Positions 44,679-53,194 of a DNA stretch of 64,000 nucleotides are shown here, piece after piece. The translations under genes were made by a program, and so were the position numbers. How positions within the stretch are numbered: position 1 is the first letter of the stretch; every line of letters begins with the position of its first letter. Location: assembly GCA_910577285.1 (NCBI GenBank), contig CAJTLO010000001.1:121743-185742 (forward strand), read 5' to 3'. Origin of the DNA: an uncultured Rikenellaceae bacterium (GTDB lineage Bacteria; Bacteroidota; Bacteroidia; Bacteroidales; Rikenellaceae). The notes under the pieces are model-generated. The model searched no databases. It was not told the origin of the DNA and worked only from the letters and a program-made list of their open reading frames with translations.

Positions 44679-45776
44679 ATGAAGAATTTCATGAAAAGTG
44701 CAACTGCGTTTGTGCTCATGTTGGGTGCGGCAGCCATGCTTTTTACCGCCTGCGAGAAGAAAGGCGGTGACAACGGTAACGGCGACGTGGACAAGACCAA
44801 GCTCGAAGCGTTGATTATCGAGTGCGATGCGCTGCTCGACGGGGCAACGACGGACGAGTATCCGGAGGCCAATATCGAGGCTTTCTCCAATGCCGTCAAG
44901 GATGCGAAAGCGATCCGCGACAACCTGAATGCCACGCAGTCGCAGGTGGACCTGATGGCCAATAACCTGGAGCTGGCCAAGAATACCTTCGTGGGCAGCC
45001 GCTATGAAAGCATTCCCGATTCCAACATCATCGCTTTCTTCGATTTTGAAACCATCAACGACAACACCATCGCATCGACCGGAACCAAACCCGTAGTGGG
45101 TGTGCTTCAGGCCGGTCCGGCAGAGATCTTCGGTACCGATACCGGGCTTCCGACGCTGGTCGACGGTGTAGGCGAGGGCAATGCGGTGTACTTCAGCAAG
45201 GGCAACTACCTGGCCGTGGAGGATTACAATCCGGCCGACTTCCTGATGAACAACATGTCGTGGTCGGTATGGGTGAAGGTCGATGACGCGAGCCGTGCCA
45301 ACAACTACATCGTTTCCCTCAACTATTGGAACAACTGGAAACTGAACGTGGAGAACAACGGCAAACCCTTCTTCACGGTGAAGACCACGACTTCGACGGT
45401 CGATATGGACAACGAGGCGGTAGGTTCCGTGAAAGACGGCGAGTGGGTACACCTGGCCGTTACGATGGACCTCAACCAGCACATCGTCGTATTCTATGTG
45501 AACGGTATCGCTACCAAGACCTGGGATGCGACTTCCAAGGAGAACCTGACCGGTTCCATCGCAACGGCATACACCTCTCCGCTCGAACGCCAGCTTCCGC
45601 TGCTCATCGGTGCCGCTACCGTTTACGACGAAGCCGCTACCTGGACTTGGGATTCGTGGAAAACTCCCGACGGATGGGATTCCCTCAGGGGTGCGGTCGA
45701 TAACCTCGGTATCTACAATACGACGCTGACGGCCGGACAGGTGGCACGTCTGTATCAGATGCAGAAGCCGCGCTAA
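44679..45776 (+). CDS. FIVAR- and LamG-domain lipoprotein of the glycan locus
   Basis: The product (365 aa) has a lipoprotein signal with Cys25 (LFTACEKK). A FIVAR-like helical repeat follows (about 36-100, KTKLEALIIECDALLDGA and FSNAVKDAKAIRDN). A LamG/concanavalin-like domain covers the C-terminal 250 residues (SNIIAFFDFETIND, MSWSVWVKVDDASR, GEWVHLAVTMDLNQHIVVFY). Such proteins are surface glycan-binding proteins in SusCD loci. The start is the ATG opening MKNFMKS; a strong terminator 33 bp after the stop ends the locus. Confidence 0.88.
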   Translation: MKNFMKSATAFVLMLGAAAMLFTACEKKGGDNGNGDVDKTKLEALIIECDALLDGATTDEYPEANIEAFSNAVKDAKAIRDNLNATQSQVDLMANNLELAKNTFVGSRYESIPDSNIIAFFDFETINDNTIASTGTKPVVGVLQAGPAEIFGTDTGLPTLVDGVGEGNAVYFSKGNYLAVEDYNPADFLMNNMSWSVWVKVDDASRANNYIVSLNYWNNWKLNVENNGKPFFTVKTTTSTVDMDNEAVGSVKDGEWVHLAVTMDLNQHIVVFYVNGIATKTWDATSKENLTGSIATAYTSPLERQLPLLIGAATVYDEAATWTWDSWKTPDGWDSLRGAVDNLGIYNTTLTAGQVARLYQMQKPR

Positions 45777-45808
45777 GCGATCTTCGCCCTGCGGGGCACT
45801 CGCGCATG

Positions 45809-45847
45809 CGGGCCTCCGGAATTCGGATTCCGGAGGCCCGTTTTTTT
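45809..45847 (+). terminator. Rho-independent terminator closing the glycan locus
   Basis: A 14-bp perfect stem, CGGGCCTCCGGAAT with ATTCCGGAGGCCCG (45809-45840), is followed by seven T. Confidence 0.95.
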
Positions 45848-46036
45848 CGTGGGGATGGATGTTCTCCGGGAGAGGAGACCTGCCGGATGCGGCGAGGAGT
45901 GTGACGCGAAGCCGTTTGCCGGGGCTGCCGCTCACAAGGGCAAGTGCTGTGCCTGCAGAGGAGCGGACGCGGTGTTCGGGAGCGATGCGGGGCTTCCTCG
46001 CAAGGGGAACTTTTGGGTTGTTGCGGGGCGGGGAGA

Positions 46037-46645
46037 TCAGGCGCCCGCAGAGGAGCCGTCGGCAGGCGAGGGGAGTGTTCGGGTATTCGACACCTTGACG
46101 ATGACGGGCATCCCGAAGGCTCCTTTGCGGAGGGTGAGGACCTTGCAGTCGTTTACGCGGCTCTGGTGGTAGGAGGTGCGGGAGGCGGAAATCTCTTTCC
46201 GGGAGCCGTCGGCAAGGCGTACTTTCAAAGCATAGGAGGTGGTCGTTTGACCGTTCTGGACGACGTATCGCCTGCCTACGCGGCGGTATTGCTTGTGGGT
46301 GCGTCGGATGACTTTCTCCACCGTCACGTTCTCTTCGTAGAGGGCGTCGGAGGCGCCCGGCAGCCGGTTGCCTCCCAGGAGGGCGGCATAGACGATGGCT
46401 CCCACGACGAAGATATGTGTGAACCACAGGTATACGTTGTCGTCAGAGCTTGTCAGCCACTTCCATTTGCGTCGCAGCATGGGGGCTGTGAGCAGAACGA
46501 AGGCGCCAGCGATTGTTACGGGAATCCACCAGGCCACGAGCGTTTCCTTGTACCACAGGTAACCGATTACGTACAGGAGCAGGCAGGCGGTGTATACGAT
46601 GACGCGGCCGGCATCGGCCCATTTGTTTCTCTTTGTCGTTGTCAT
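46037..46645 (-). CDS. Hypothetical membrane protein
   Basis: The 202-aa product has three hydrophobic segments (about 13-31, 36-53 and 68-90). A basic, beta-rich soluble domain follows (RRVGRRYVVQNGQTTTSYAL, KVLTLRKGAFGMPVIVKV). No named family is recognised. The start is the ATG 23 bp downstream of a TATTTTTG box; an upstream in-frame ATG would overlap that promoter. It is divergent from the M48 peptidase gene. Confidence 0.65.
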   Translation of the reverse strand: MTTTKRNKWADAGRVIVYTACLLLYVIGYLWYKETLVAWWIPVTIAGAFVLLTAPMLRRKWKWLTSSDDNVYLWFTHIFVVGAIVYAALLGGNRLPGASDALYEENVTVEKVIRRTHKQYRRVGRRYVVQNGQTTTSYALKVRLADGSRKEISASRTSYHQSRVNDCKVLTLRKGAFGMPVIVKVSNTRTLPSPADGSSAGA

Positions 46646-46668
46646 GATTCGGGAGCTTTGCGATCGTA

Positions 46669-46676
46669 CAAAAATA
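46669..46676 (-). promoter_or_regulatory. -7 box TATTTTTG for the hypothetical membrane protein
   Basis: Minus-strand exact TAnnTTTG match, 23 bp before the start codon. Confidence 0.6.
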
Positions 46677-46739
46677 GCGAAAAACGGCAGCGGGCGCAAA
46701 TTCTCGTCCAAGCGTGTACGGGGATAGGGGCGATTGCTG

Positions 46740-46747
46740 TAATTTTG
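46740..46747 (+). promoter_or_regulatory. -7 box TAATTTTG for the M48 peptidase
   Basis: Exact TAnnTTTG match 33 bp upstream of the ATG, divergent from the box at 46669. Confidence 0.65.
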
Positions 46748-46780
46748 TGTCATTGTAAACTTAAATCCGAATCGAGAGCT

Positions 46781-47590
46781 ATGAAAAGATTGTTTGTACG
46801 ATGTGCGGTCTTATTGGCATGTGCGGGAAGCTACGTGCCTGCCGCAGCTCAGTTCAATGTGGGAAAGGCCATCAGCGGCGCGGTGAAGGCGACGCAGGCG
46901 GTAACCCTGACCGACGAACAGATGGCGGGGTATGTGAGGGAGTATATCGACTGGATGGATACCCACAACCAGGTGTGTGCCGCCGACGATCCCTATACCC
47001 TCCGTTTGGCAAAACTCACCGAGGGATTGACCGATGCGGATGGCATTCCGTTGAATTTCAAGGTGTATTATGTGATCGATGTCAATGCGTTCGCTTGTGC
47101 GGACGGGAGCATCCGCGTGTTCTCCTCGCTGATGGACATCATGAGCGACGAAGAGCTGCTGGGGGTGATCGGCCACGAGGTGGGACATATTGCCCACCGG
47201 GATTCCAAGAAGGCTTTCCGGACGGCTTTGCTGACTTCGGCCCTGCGGGACGGCGTGTCGTCCAAGGGCGGTAAGGCGGCCGCGTTGACCGAGTCGCAGC
47301 TCGGGGATCTGGGCGAGGCGCTGGTGAGCGCTACCTATTCGCAGAAGCAGGAGCGCGATGCGGATGATTACGGGTACGAATTCCTGCAAAAGGCGGGCAA
47401 GAATCCGTGGGCGATGGCGCTTTCGTTCCGTCGCCTGAAGCAGATGGAAGAGGAGGCCGGCGTGCAGAAGAGCAGTGCGCTGAACCAGCTCTTCTCCACT
47501 CACCCCGACCTGGAGGCCCGTATCGAGCGCATGGAGAAGCGGGCCATGGAGGAAGGCATCGAAAAGCCCGCCGCCGGCCAGGAAGAATAA
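46781..47590 (+). CDS. M48-family metallopeptidase
   Basis: The product (269 aa) has a signal peptide (residues 1-24) and the zinc motif HEVGH (His132, Glu133, His136). The third ligand Glu lies in KQERDADDYGYEFL. This is the periplasmic M48C (YcaL/LoiP-like) layout without the membrane helices of HtpX. These enzymes degrade misfolded envelope proteins. A bidirectional terminator follows the stop. Confidence 0.92.
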   Translation: MKRLFVRCAVLLACAGSYVPAAAQFNVGKAISGAVKATQAVTLTDEQMAGYVREYIDWMDTHNQVCAADDPYTLRLAKLTEGLTDADGIPLNFKVYYVIDVNAFACADGSIRVFSSLMDIMSDEELLGVIGHEVGHIAHRDSKKAFRTALLTSALRDGVSSKGGKAAALTESQLGDLGEALVSATYSQKQERDADDYGYEFLQKAGKNPWAMALSFRRLKQMEEEAGVQKSSALNQLFSTHPDLEARIERMEKRAMEEGIEKPAAGQEE

Positions 47591-47662
47591 GCCTGCGGGA
47601 GGTTCCTCGTTCCGGGAACGGTCCTGTCGCACCGCGTTGTAATGGGAAGCGGGCAGTCATGA

Positions 47663-47697
47663 AAAAGCCGCCGTACATGGAGTGTACGGCGGCTTTT
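47663..47697. terminator. Bidirectional terminator between M48 and HdeD genes
   Basis: A 15-bp perfect stem, AAAAGCCGCCGTACA with TGTACGGCGGCTTTT (47663-47697), lies between convergent genes with A/T runs on both sides. Confidence 0.93.
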
Positions 47698-47718
47698 CCT
47701 TTTCGGTCGTATCGGCGG

Positions 47719-48294
47719 TTATTCCGCGAGTCGGTTGAATTGGTTCCGGATGCCGAAGAGCTGGAAGGCGAAAACGGCCATCGAGATACCTGCGACGAGG
47801 AACGACACGCCTACCCATACCACCACGGCCGTGATGCCGAACATCGGTTGGATGAGGATCATCAGTGCACAGATCATGAGCAGGATGCCGAGCAGGATGG
47901 TCCATCCCATGCCCTTCACCTTGAAGTGATTCATCTCGCTGGCCAGGCCGATGAGGCCGATACCGCGGAACAGCAGCCAGATACCCAGCATGATGGGAAG
48001 CATCATCGCCGAGATGGCGGGACTGCAGATGAGTACGATGCCGAGGATGACCTCCAGAACGCCTACTATCGCTGCCCAGCCGCGCCCCACCATGTATTTT
48101 TCGGTGAAGGCGATTCCGAGCTCCACGATACCCGAAACGAGCATCAGTACGGCGAAGAGTGCCGACATGCCGATGTAGCTTTCGCCCGGATAGGCGAAGA
48201 TGATAACACCTACCACGCAGATGGCTACGCCGAGTATCAGCAGGGCCCACCAGTAGCGGGTAAGGCTTTTGAAACGATCCATGAATGTTTCCAT
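47719..48294 (-). CDS. HdeD-family (DUF308) membrane protein
   Basis: The product (191 aa) has six hydrophobic helices arranged as DUF308 repeats (YWWALLILGVAICVVGVIIF, GRGWAAIVGVLEVILGIVLI, GMGWTILLGILLMICALMIL). HdeD is linked to acid resistance in E. coli; the role in Bacteroidota is not known. The start is the ATG opening METFMDRF, with MDRF a few bases later as an alternative. It is monocistronic and convergent with the M48 gene. Confidence 0.87.
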   Translation of the reverse strand: METFMDRFKSLTRYWWALLILGVAICVVGVIIFAYPGESYIGMSALFAVLMLVSGIVELGIAFTEKYMVGRGWAAIVGVLEVILGIVLICSPAISAMMLPIMLGIWLLFRGIGLIGLASEMNHFKVKGMGWTILLGILLMICALMILIQPMFGITAVVVWVGVSFLVAGISMAVFAFQLFGIRNQFNRLAE

Positions 48295-48493
48295 AAGAGA
48301 GTCTTTTAAACGGTTAAGATTAATCGGTTTTGGTCGGAGCGGTACAAGAACCGTGCAAAAGCGGGATACCGGACCGGGAGGCCCAATGCGGGAAACGGGG
48401 GCTGCGTAAGGAGCAGTGGTTGCGGGACGGTACGGGAAAGGGATGCCCGGCGGGATTGTACCTTCGGAGAGAGCGGAACGGGTAAGACGCTTC

Positions 48494-49492
48494 CTATCCG
48501 ATGGGCTGCGGAGCGTTTGTGTCGGCCGGGTGCGGAGCGGGATGCGTATCCCGGCGAGGAGTGTTTGTCTGGGACGGATTGTCGTTCGCCGGGGCGGGAA
48601 ATGCCACCTTGACGGCGTCGGGTACGATCCTGAATTCGACGGGCGACTCTCCCAGCGGGACGCCGTCGGCCGCCACGGCGAAAGTACCGGACGTTTCGAT
48701 GCGGATACTCCGGCCGCTCCGGTGTAGCACGTCCGATGCACGCGGCGAGGTGCCGCGCAACATGCCGCAGGCAAGATGCAACGGAATCCGTGCGCCTTTG
48801 CCGGGAAGCAGTGCGATCGTGAGCCGTCCCTCCCGGGAGTCGATGCCGACGGTCGCTCCGGTAAGATAACCCCGATAGACGAGGGCGTCGTCCGCATAGA
48901 CGCGCACCTGCGGGGCACGGTAGGTAAGCAGGGTGGTCGCGAAGGTCCGGAAACGTCGTGCGGCGGTCGTCTTGCCCTCTTCCCGCAGCCGGCACATCCG
49001 GGCCGTGAGCGTGGCGGACAGCCCCAATCGGGCACCTGCGACCATCATGCGTTGCTGGTCGTAGTGCGACTGGCTGTAGGCGACGGTTGCGACGCTGTAT
49101 AAAGAAGCATATCCCGAAGCGATGGCTGCGACCGCTTCGGGATATGCTTTCGGTATGCCGGCGATCCCGCAGGTCCCTGCGGGGATGATGCCGAGCGTTA
49201 TTTCGGCGGGCGGGACGGTCCGTTGAATGAACGCTCCGTTCACCACTTCGTGCAGCAGCCTGTCGTCACCCACGGCGAGAATACGTCGGAAACCGTTGCC
49301 GACGGCGCCTACGGTCAGCTCCACCGCATGGTATCTGTGCGTGGTGAAGACCGCGGTGACTTCAAGGCCGGCTTCCCGCAGCAGTCGTGCCACCGAAAAC
49401 CACTCCCCGGCGGCTGCCGGGGAGGGATCGACGATTGCGAACCAACGGTCGCAGGAGGCTTCCTGCCTGGAATGGGGGGCGGTACCGGTCAC
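48494..49492 (-). CDS. Diacylglycerol/sphingosine kinase-fold protein with altered active site
   Basis: The 332-aa product has the layout of DgkB/YegS-type lipid kinases: an N-terminal Rossmann-like half, the ITLGIIPAGT segment, and a C-terminal ADGVPLGESPVEFRIVPDAV. The nucleotide-binding GGDGT-x2-EV-x-NG motif is GDDRLLHEVVNG (75-86), losing two glycines and the threonine, and the usual GTGNDFAR is GTCGIAGI. Activity is therefore doubtful. A GTG start is proposed, since all ATGs lie far upstream inside pepD. Translation begins 11 bp after the pepD stop. The C-terminus is Pro/Thr-rich. Confidence 0.75.
   Translation of the reverse strand: MTGTAPHSRQEASCDRWFAIVDPSPAAAGEWFSVARLLREAGLEVTAVFTTHRYHAVELTVGAVGNGFRRILAVGDDRLLHEVVNGAFIQRTVPPAEITLGIIPAGTCGIAGIPKAYPEAVAAIASGYASLYSVATVAYSQSHYDQQRMMVAGARLGLSATLTARMCRLREEGKTTAARRFRTFATTLLTYRAPQVRVYADDALVYRGYLTGATVGIDSREGRLTIALLPGKGARIPLHLACGMLRGTSPRASDVLHRSGRSIRIETSGTFAVAADGVPLGESPVEFRIVPDAVKVAFPAPANDNPSQTNTPRRDTHPAPHPADTNAPQPIG
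49105..49149. repeat. 17-bp perfect inverted repeat inside the lipid-kinase-like gene
   Basis: AAGCATATCCCGAAGCG (49105-49121) and CGCTTCGGGATATGCTT (49133-49149) are exact reverse complements separated by 11 bases, in the coding part for PKAYPEAVAAIASGYASLYS. Confidence 0.93.
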
Positions 49493-49503
49493 GCCTTCGT
49501 TCC

Positions 49504-50967
49504 CTATTTTACGGGAATGGTTTCCAGGGTATGGCAGAGGAATTTCCAGAACTTCTCGACCGATGCGATGTTGACCTTCTCGTCGGGCGAGTGCGGGTAC
49601 TTGATGGTCGGCCCGCAGGAGATCATGTCCATCTCGGGATATTTGCCGCCGATGATGCCGCATTCGAGTCCCGCGTGGATGGCCATTACGGAAGCCTCCT
49701 TGCCGAAGAGCTTTTTGTAGCCCGCCTTCATCGCTTTGAGAATGGGCGAGTCCATATCGGGGTTCCATCCGTCGTAGGAGCCCGACAGTTTGACGGTGGC
49801 GCCGGTCAGTTCGAATACGGTGCGTATCATCAGAGCGAGGTCCTCCTTTTCGGTGTTGACCGAGCTGCGCAGCAGGCACATGATTTTGAAGTATCCGCGT
49901 TCGGAAACCACGCGTGCCAGGTTCGAGGAGGTCTGTACCAGCCCCGGCATCGACATGCTCATGCGCATCACGCCGTTCGGGCAGCCGAATACGGCGTCCA
50001 CCAGGTTGGCCTGGTCGAAGAAGTTGATCGCTTTAGCGGGCGTCTTCACCGGAACGGCCTTGAAGGAGATGCTGTCTTCGATGCCTTTGTACTCGTCGAT
50101 ATAGATCTTCTCGAATTTCCGGACGGCGCTCAGGAAGGCCTTCTCGTTTTTCTTCATCACCGCTACCGTGGCGAAAGCCTCGCGCGGGATGGCGTTGCGC
50201 AGACCGCCGCCGTCGATGTCGCACAGCATGATGCCCAGCTTCTCCTGGAAGGAGCGCATGAAGCGGGCGAAGAGTTTGTTGGCATTGGCCCGCTGGAGGA
50301 TGATCTCCATGCCGGAGTGGCCGCCCTTGAGCCCCTTGATTTCGAGTCTGTACCCTGCGAAATCCTCTTTTTCGAGCTTCACCGTGTCGTATTTCATGGT
50401 GGCCGTGAGGTCGATGCCCCCGGCGCAGCCCACATACAGTTCGCCTTCGGTTTCCGAGTCGAGGTTGATGAGGATATCGCCTTTCAGCTCACCGGGCCGC
50501 AGGGCGAAAGCGCCGTCCATGCCGGTCTCCTCGGTGGCCGTGAAGAGTGCCTCGATGGGGCCGTGTTTGATGGTCTTGTCTTCGAGTACGGCGAGGATGG
50601 CCGATGCCCCGATGCCGTTGTCGGCGCCGAGCGTGGTGCCGTTGGCCGTTACCCACTCGCCGTCGATGTAGGCTTCGATGGGATCTTTTTCGAAGTCGAA
50701 CTCCTTGTCGGAATTCTTCTGCGGTACCATGTCCAGGTGGGCCTGGAGCACCACCGTTTTACGGTTTTCCATGCCCGGGGTGGCCGGTTTGCGGATGATG
50801 ATGTTGGGGCCGGCATCCACGGTATAGTCCAGCTTGTGTGCCTTGGCGAATCCGACGATGTACTCCCTGATCTTCTCCTCGTGATGCGAAGGGTGCGGAA
50901 CGGCACATATCTCCGAGAACCGCGTCCACAACAGTTCCGGTTTCAGTTTTTTCAACTCCTTGTCCAT
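49504..50967 (-). CDS. pepD: Aminoacyl-histidine dipeptidase (PepD)
   Basis: The product (487 aa) is an M20 metallopeptidase. It has the PepD start KPELLWTRFSEICAVPHPSHHEE, metal ligands in VLQAHLDMVPQK and TLGADNGIGAS, and the catalytic Glu pair in LFTATEETGMDGA. Later come LDSETEGELYVGCAGG and the C-terminal HAGLECGIIGGKYPEMDMIS. It hydrolyses Xaa-His dipeptides such as carnosine. Met at 50967 fits the E. coli N-terminal length best; 50979 is an alternative. A member of the hairpin/promoter repeat family lies upstream, and a lipid-kinase-like gene follows after 11 bp. Confidence 0.95.
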   Translation of the reverse strand: MDKELKKLKPELLWTRFSEICAVPHPSHHEEKIREYIVGFAKAHKLDYTVDAGPNIIIRKPATPGMENRKTVVLQAHLDMVPQKNSDKEFDFEKDPIEAYIDGEWVTANGTTLGADNGIGASAILAVLEDKTIKHGPIEALFTATEETGMDGAFALRPGELKGDILINLDSETEGELYVGCAGGIDLTATMKYDTVKLEKEDFAGYRLEIKGLKGGHSGMEIILQRANANKLFARFMRSFQEKLGIMLCDIDGGGLRNAIPREAFATVAVMKKNEKAFLSAVRKFEKIYIDEYKGIEDSISFKAVPVKTPAKAINFFDQANLVDAVFGCPNGVMRMSMSMPGLVQTSSNLARVVSERGYFKIMCLLRSSVNTEKEDLALMIRTVFELTGATVKLSGSYDGWNPDMDSPILKAMKAGYKKLFGKEASVMAIHAGLECGIIGGKYPEMDMISCGPTIKYPHSPDEKVNIASVEKFWKFLCHTLETIPVK

Positions 50968-51104
50968 AGTTTTATGCATTGATGATTTCGTATCGTTATC
51001 GTTTGTCCGTCTCCGGCCGTTGCCGGTCCCGGTTTCGATGTGCGGTATCCCACCGCGGAAACCCCTCGCCGGGGCGGTCCGCCGGTTATGCGCTAACAAG
51101 ATGT

Positions 51105-51182
51105 GAATAAGCCGAGCGGAAAAAGCAAGCGAGCTTGCTTTTTTCCGAGGCGGAGTATCTTGGATGAAGTCAAAGATACGGA
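51105..51182 (-). repeat. Inverted copy of the hairpin/promoter repeat upstream of pepD
   Basis: Read on the minus strand it gives GTATCTTTGACTTCATCC then AAGATAC, a hairpin with arms AAAAAAGCAAGC and GCTTGCTTTTT, and CGGCTTATTCACATCTTG towards pepD. It is close to the first unit of the 23.2-kb array (same GTATCTTTGACTTCATCC and AAGATAC). Orientation again matches the downstream gene. The rest of the 50968-51296 gap has no other feature. Confidence 0.85.
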
Positions 51183-51296
51183 TAAATTGCGGGAAAACCT
51201 TATCGGATCGCCCGAAAGATTTACATTATTCCCTCCTTTGCCGTTTCTCCTTTCCGGGACCGTTCGCCCCGGAAGGAGGAAAGGGTAAAGGTGGCG

Positions 51297-52277
51297 TCAC
51301 TTTTCGGTCGGCGATTCGCCTTGTGCGGAGGCGGGAACCTCCTGGTCTTTCTCGAACGCCTTGACGATGTGTTTCACCAGCCGGTGGCGGATGATGTCGC
51401 CCTGGTCGAACTCCACGATGCCGATGCCCTCGATTCCCCGGAGGAGTCCCATGGCCCGTACGAGGCCCGAGTCGGTGCGGCGCGGCAGGTCGATCTGGGT
51501 GATGTCGCCCGTGACGATGAATTTCGCGTTGCGGCCCATGCGGGTGAGGAACATCTTGAGCTGCGAGAGGGTGGTGTTCTGCGCCTCGTCGAGAATAACG
51601 AAGGCGTTGTCCAGCGTACGTCCGCGCATGTAGGCCAGAGGAGCGATCTGCACCGTACCCTCGTCGATGTATTTCTGGAGCTTGGCAGCCGGGATCATGT
51701 CGTTCAGCGCGTCGTAGAGCGGCTGGAGGTAGGGGTCGAGCTTCTCTTTGAGATCGCCGGGCAGAAAGCCGAGCTTTTCGCCGGCTTCCACCGCCGGCCG
51801 GGTGAGGATGATGCGCTTAACCTCCTTGTTGCGCAGGGCGCGTACGGCCAGCGCGATCGCGGTATAGGTCTTTCCGCTGCCGGCGGGCCCTACGGCGAAG
51901 AGCAGGTCGTTGTCGTCGTAGAGCTCCACGAGGCGCTGCTGGTTGGCCGTGCGGGCCTTTACGATCAGCCCTGCGTTGCCGAACACGATCGTATCCTTGC
52001 CCTGGGCCTCGTCCGTGCCGTGAAGCCCTTGCGCGAATACCTGACCGACGACCTCCGGCGATATGTGGCCGTACCGCGAGGAGTAGGCCATCAGGGCGGT
52101 CATCTTCTCCTCGAACCGTTCCAGCTCCGCTTCGTTGCCGATGGCCTTGACGGACGAGCCGCGGGCCACGATCTTCAATTTAGGAAACAGGTCGCAAATC
52201 CTGTTGAGATTGGAATTTGCGACCCCGTAGAATTCGAGGGGATCGATCCCCTCGATCGTTATGTTCTTTTCCGGCAT
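51297..52277 (-). CDS. PhoH-like ATPase
   Basis: The product (326 aa) has an N-terminal KH-like region and a RecA-like ATPase with Walker A GPAGSGKT (130-137). Further motifs are the TRPAVEAGEKLGFLPGDLKE segment diagnostic of PhoH, the Walker B FVILDEAQNTT, and VTGDITQIDLP. PhoH/YbeZ proteins are linked to RNA metabolism and often pair with YbeY endoribonuclease, which is not adjacent here. It starts 15 bp after a barrel protein gene on the same strand. Confidence 0.94.
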   Translation of the reverse strand: MPEKNITIEGIDPLEFYGVANSNLNRICDLFPKLKIVARGSSVKAIGNEAELERFEEKMTALMAYSSRYGHISPEVVGQVFAQGLHGTDEAQGKDTIVFGNAGLIVKARTANQQRLVELYDDNDLLFAVGPAGSGKTYTAIALAVRALRNKEVKRIILTRPAVEAGEKLGFLPGDLKEKLDPYLQPLYDALNDMIPAAKLQKYIDEGTVQIAPLAYMRGRTLDNAFVILDEAQNTTLSQLKMFLTRMGRNAKFIVTGDITQIDLPRRTDSGLVRAMGLLRGIEGIGIVEFDQGDIIRHRLVKHIVKAFEKDQEVPASAQGESPTEK

Positions 52278-52292
52278 CCGTGTCAGAAGATT

Positions 52293-52928
52293 TTAGAAGA
52301 GATAGCCTATGGTAAAGGTCCAGCTCGTGGGTTTGGTGTTCACCGATGCCAAGTCGCGGATGTTGCTGATCTCCTTCTTCGAGAAGACGCCGTTGTAGCG
52401 CACGTCCACCATGATGTTGAACAGGTCCACACCGATGCCTGCCGTCCAGGTCACGGTCTGTTTGCGGAACATGTTTTCCAGGTCGGCGATGTTTTCCATA
52501 TCCGAGAATTTGGCTGTGGAGACGAGGTTGAAGACGGGACCCGCATTGGCGCGGACCTTGACGAAGTTGGAGGAGCCGATGCCCACACCCACCATTACCG
52601 GTACGCTGAAGTTGTTGGTCGTGACGCTCATGGGTTTGAGGCCGGTCAGCGATACGTCCTTGTATTTTCCCCAGTCGTAGAGCAGTTCGCCCTGTACGTA
52701 GAGGGGGAGCAGCGGGAAGTCCACGCGGGCCACGATGCCGGCGTTGAAGCCGCTCGCATTGCGTTTGATGGATTCGGCATTCACTATCGTCTTGTAGTCG
52801 ATCTTCGATTGGTTGGTGGTGTAACCGGCCTTCACACCGAACGAAACGAACGGAAGGTTGTGGTTGTTTCCGGCCATGGCCGATACCGAGATCAGGAGGG
52901 CCGCAGCGGCCAATGCAATCTTTTTCAT
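52293..52928 (-). CDS. PorT-like outer-membrane beta-barrel protein
   Basis: The product (211 aa) has a signal peptide (residues 1-19, cut after AMA). Amphipathic strands follow (FVSFGVKAGYTTNQSKID, GFNAGIVARVDFPLLPLYVQ), and it ends in an aromatic SWTFTIGYLF. The GVKAGYT opening resembles the outer-membrane beta-barrel domain of PorT-like proteins. The start follows a TATATTTG box by 33 bp. PhoH is encoded 15 bp downstream. Confidence 0.83.
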   Translation of the reverse strand: MKKIALAAAALLISVSAMAGNNHNLPFVSFGVKAGYTTNQSKIDYKTIVNAESIKRNASGFNAGIVARVDFPLLPLYVQGELLYDWGKYKDVSLTGLKPMSVTTNNFSVPVMVGVGIGSSNFVKVRANAGPVFNLVSTAKFSDMENIADLENMFRKQTVTWTAGIGVDLFNIMVDVRYNGVFSKKEISNIRDLASVNTKPTSWTFTIGYLF

Positions 52929-52961
52929 AATCCTTTTCTGAAATTGTATTAATGTGGTCCA

Positions 52962-52969
52962 CAAATATA
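52962..52969 (-). promoter_or_regulatory. -7 box TATATTTG for the PorT-like/phoH operon
   Basis: Minus-strand exact TAnnTTTG match, 33 bp upstream of the start. Confidence 0.65.
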
Positions 52970-53157
52970 GTTTTTTTTCCTTTCGTCGGTACCGGAAGCG
53001 TGGCAATAACTCCCTTGTCGGCGTTTTGTGGGGATGCGTTCGGATCGGATGTTTCTTGTATGCAGTGGTTTGTGCGGGGCTGGGGCTCTTCCGGCCGTCG
53101 TCGCTCTTTCCGGCCGCTTTCGGCAGGGGAGGAGTAGGGAAGTTGATATATTCTCGC

Positions 53158-53165
53158 TATCTTTG
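53158..53165 (+). promoter_or_regulatory. -7 box TATCTTTG for der
   Basis: Exact TAnnTTTG match 29 bp upstream of the der ATG. Confidence 0.7.
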
Positions 53166-53194
53166 CGCTTCATAAACTAAGGAACAAGGGACCA

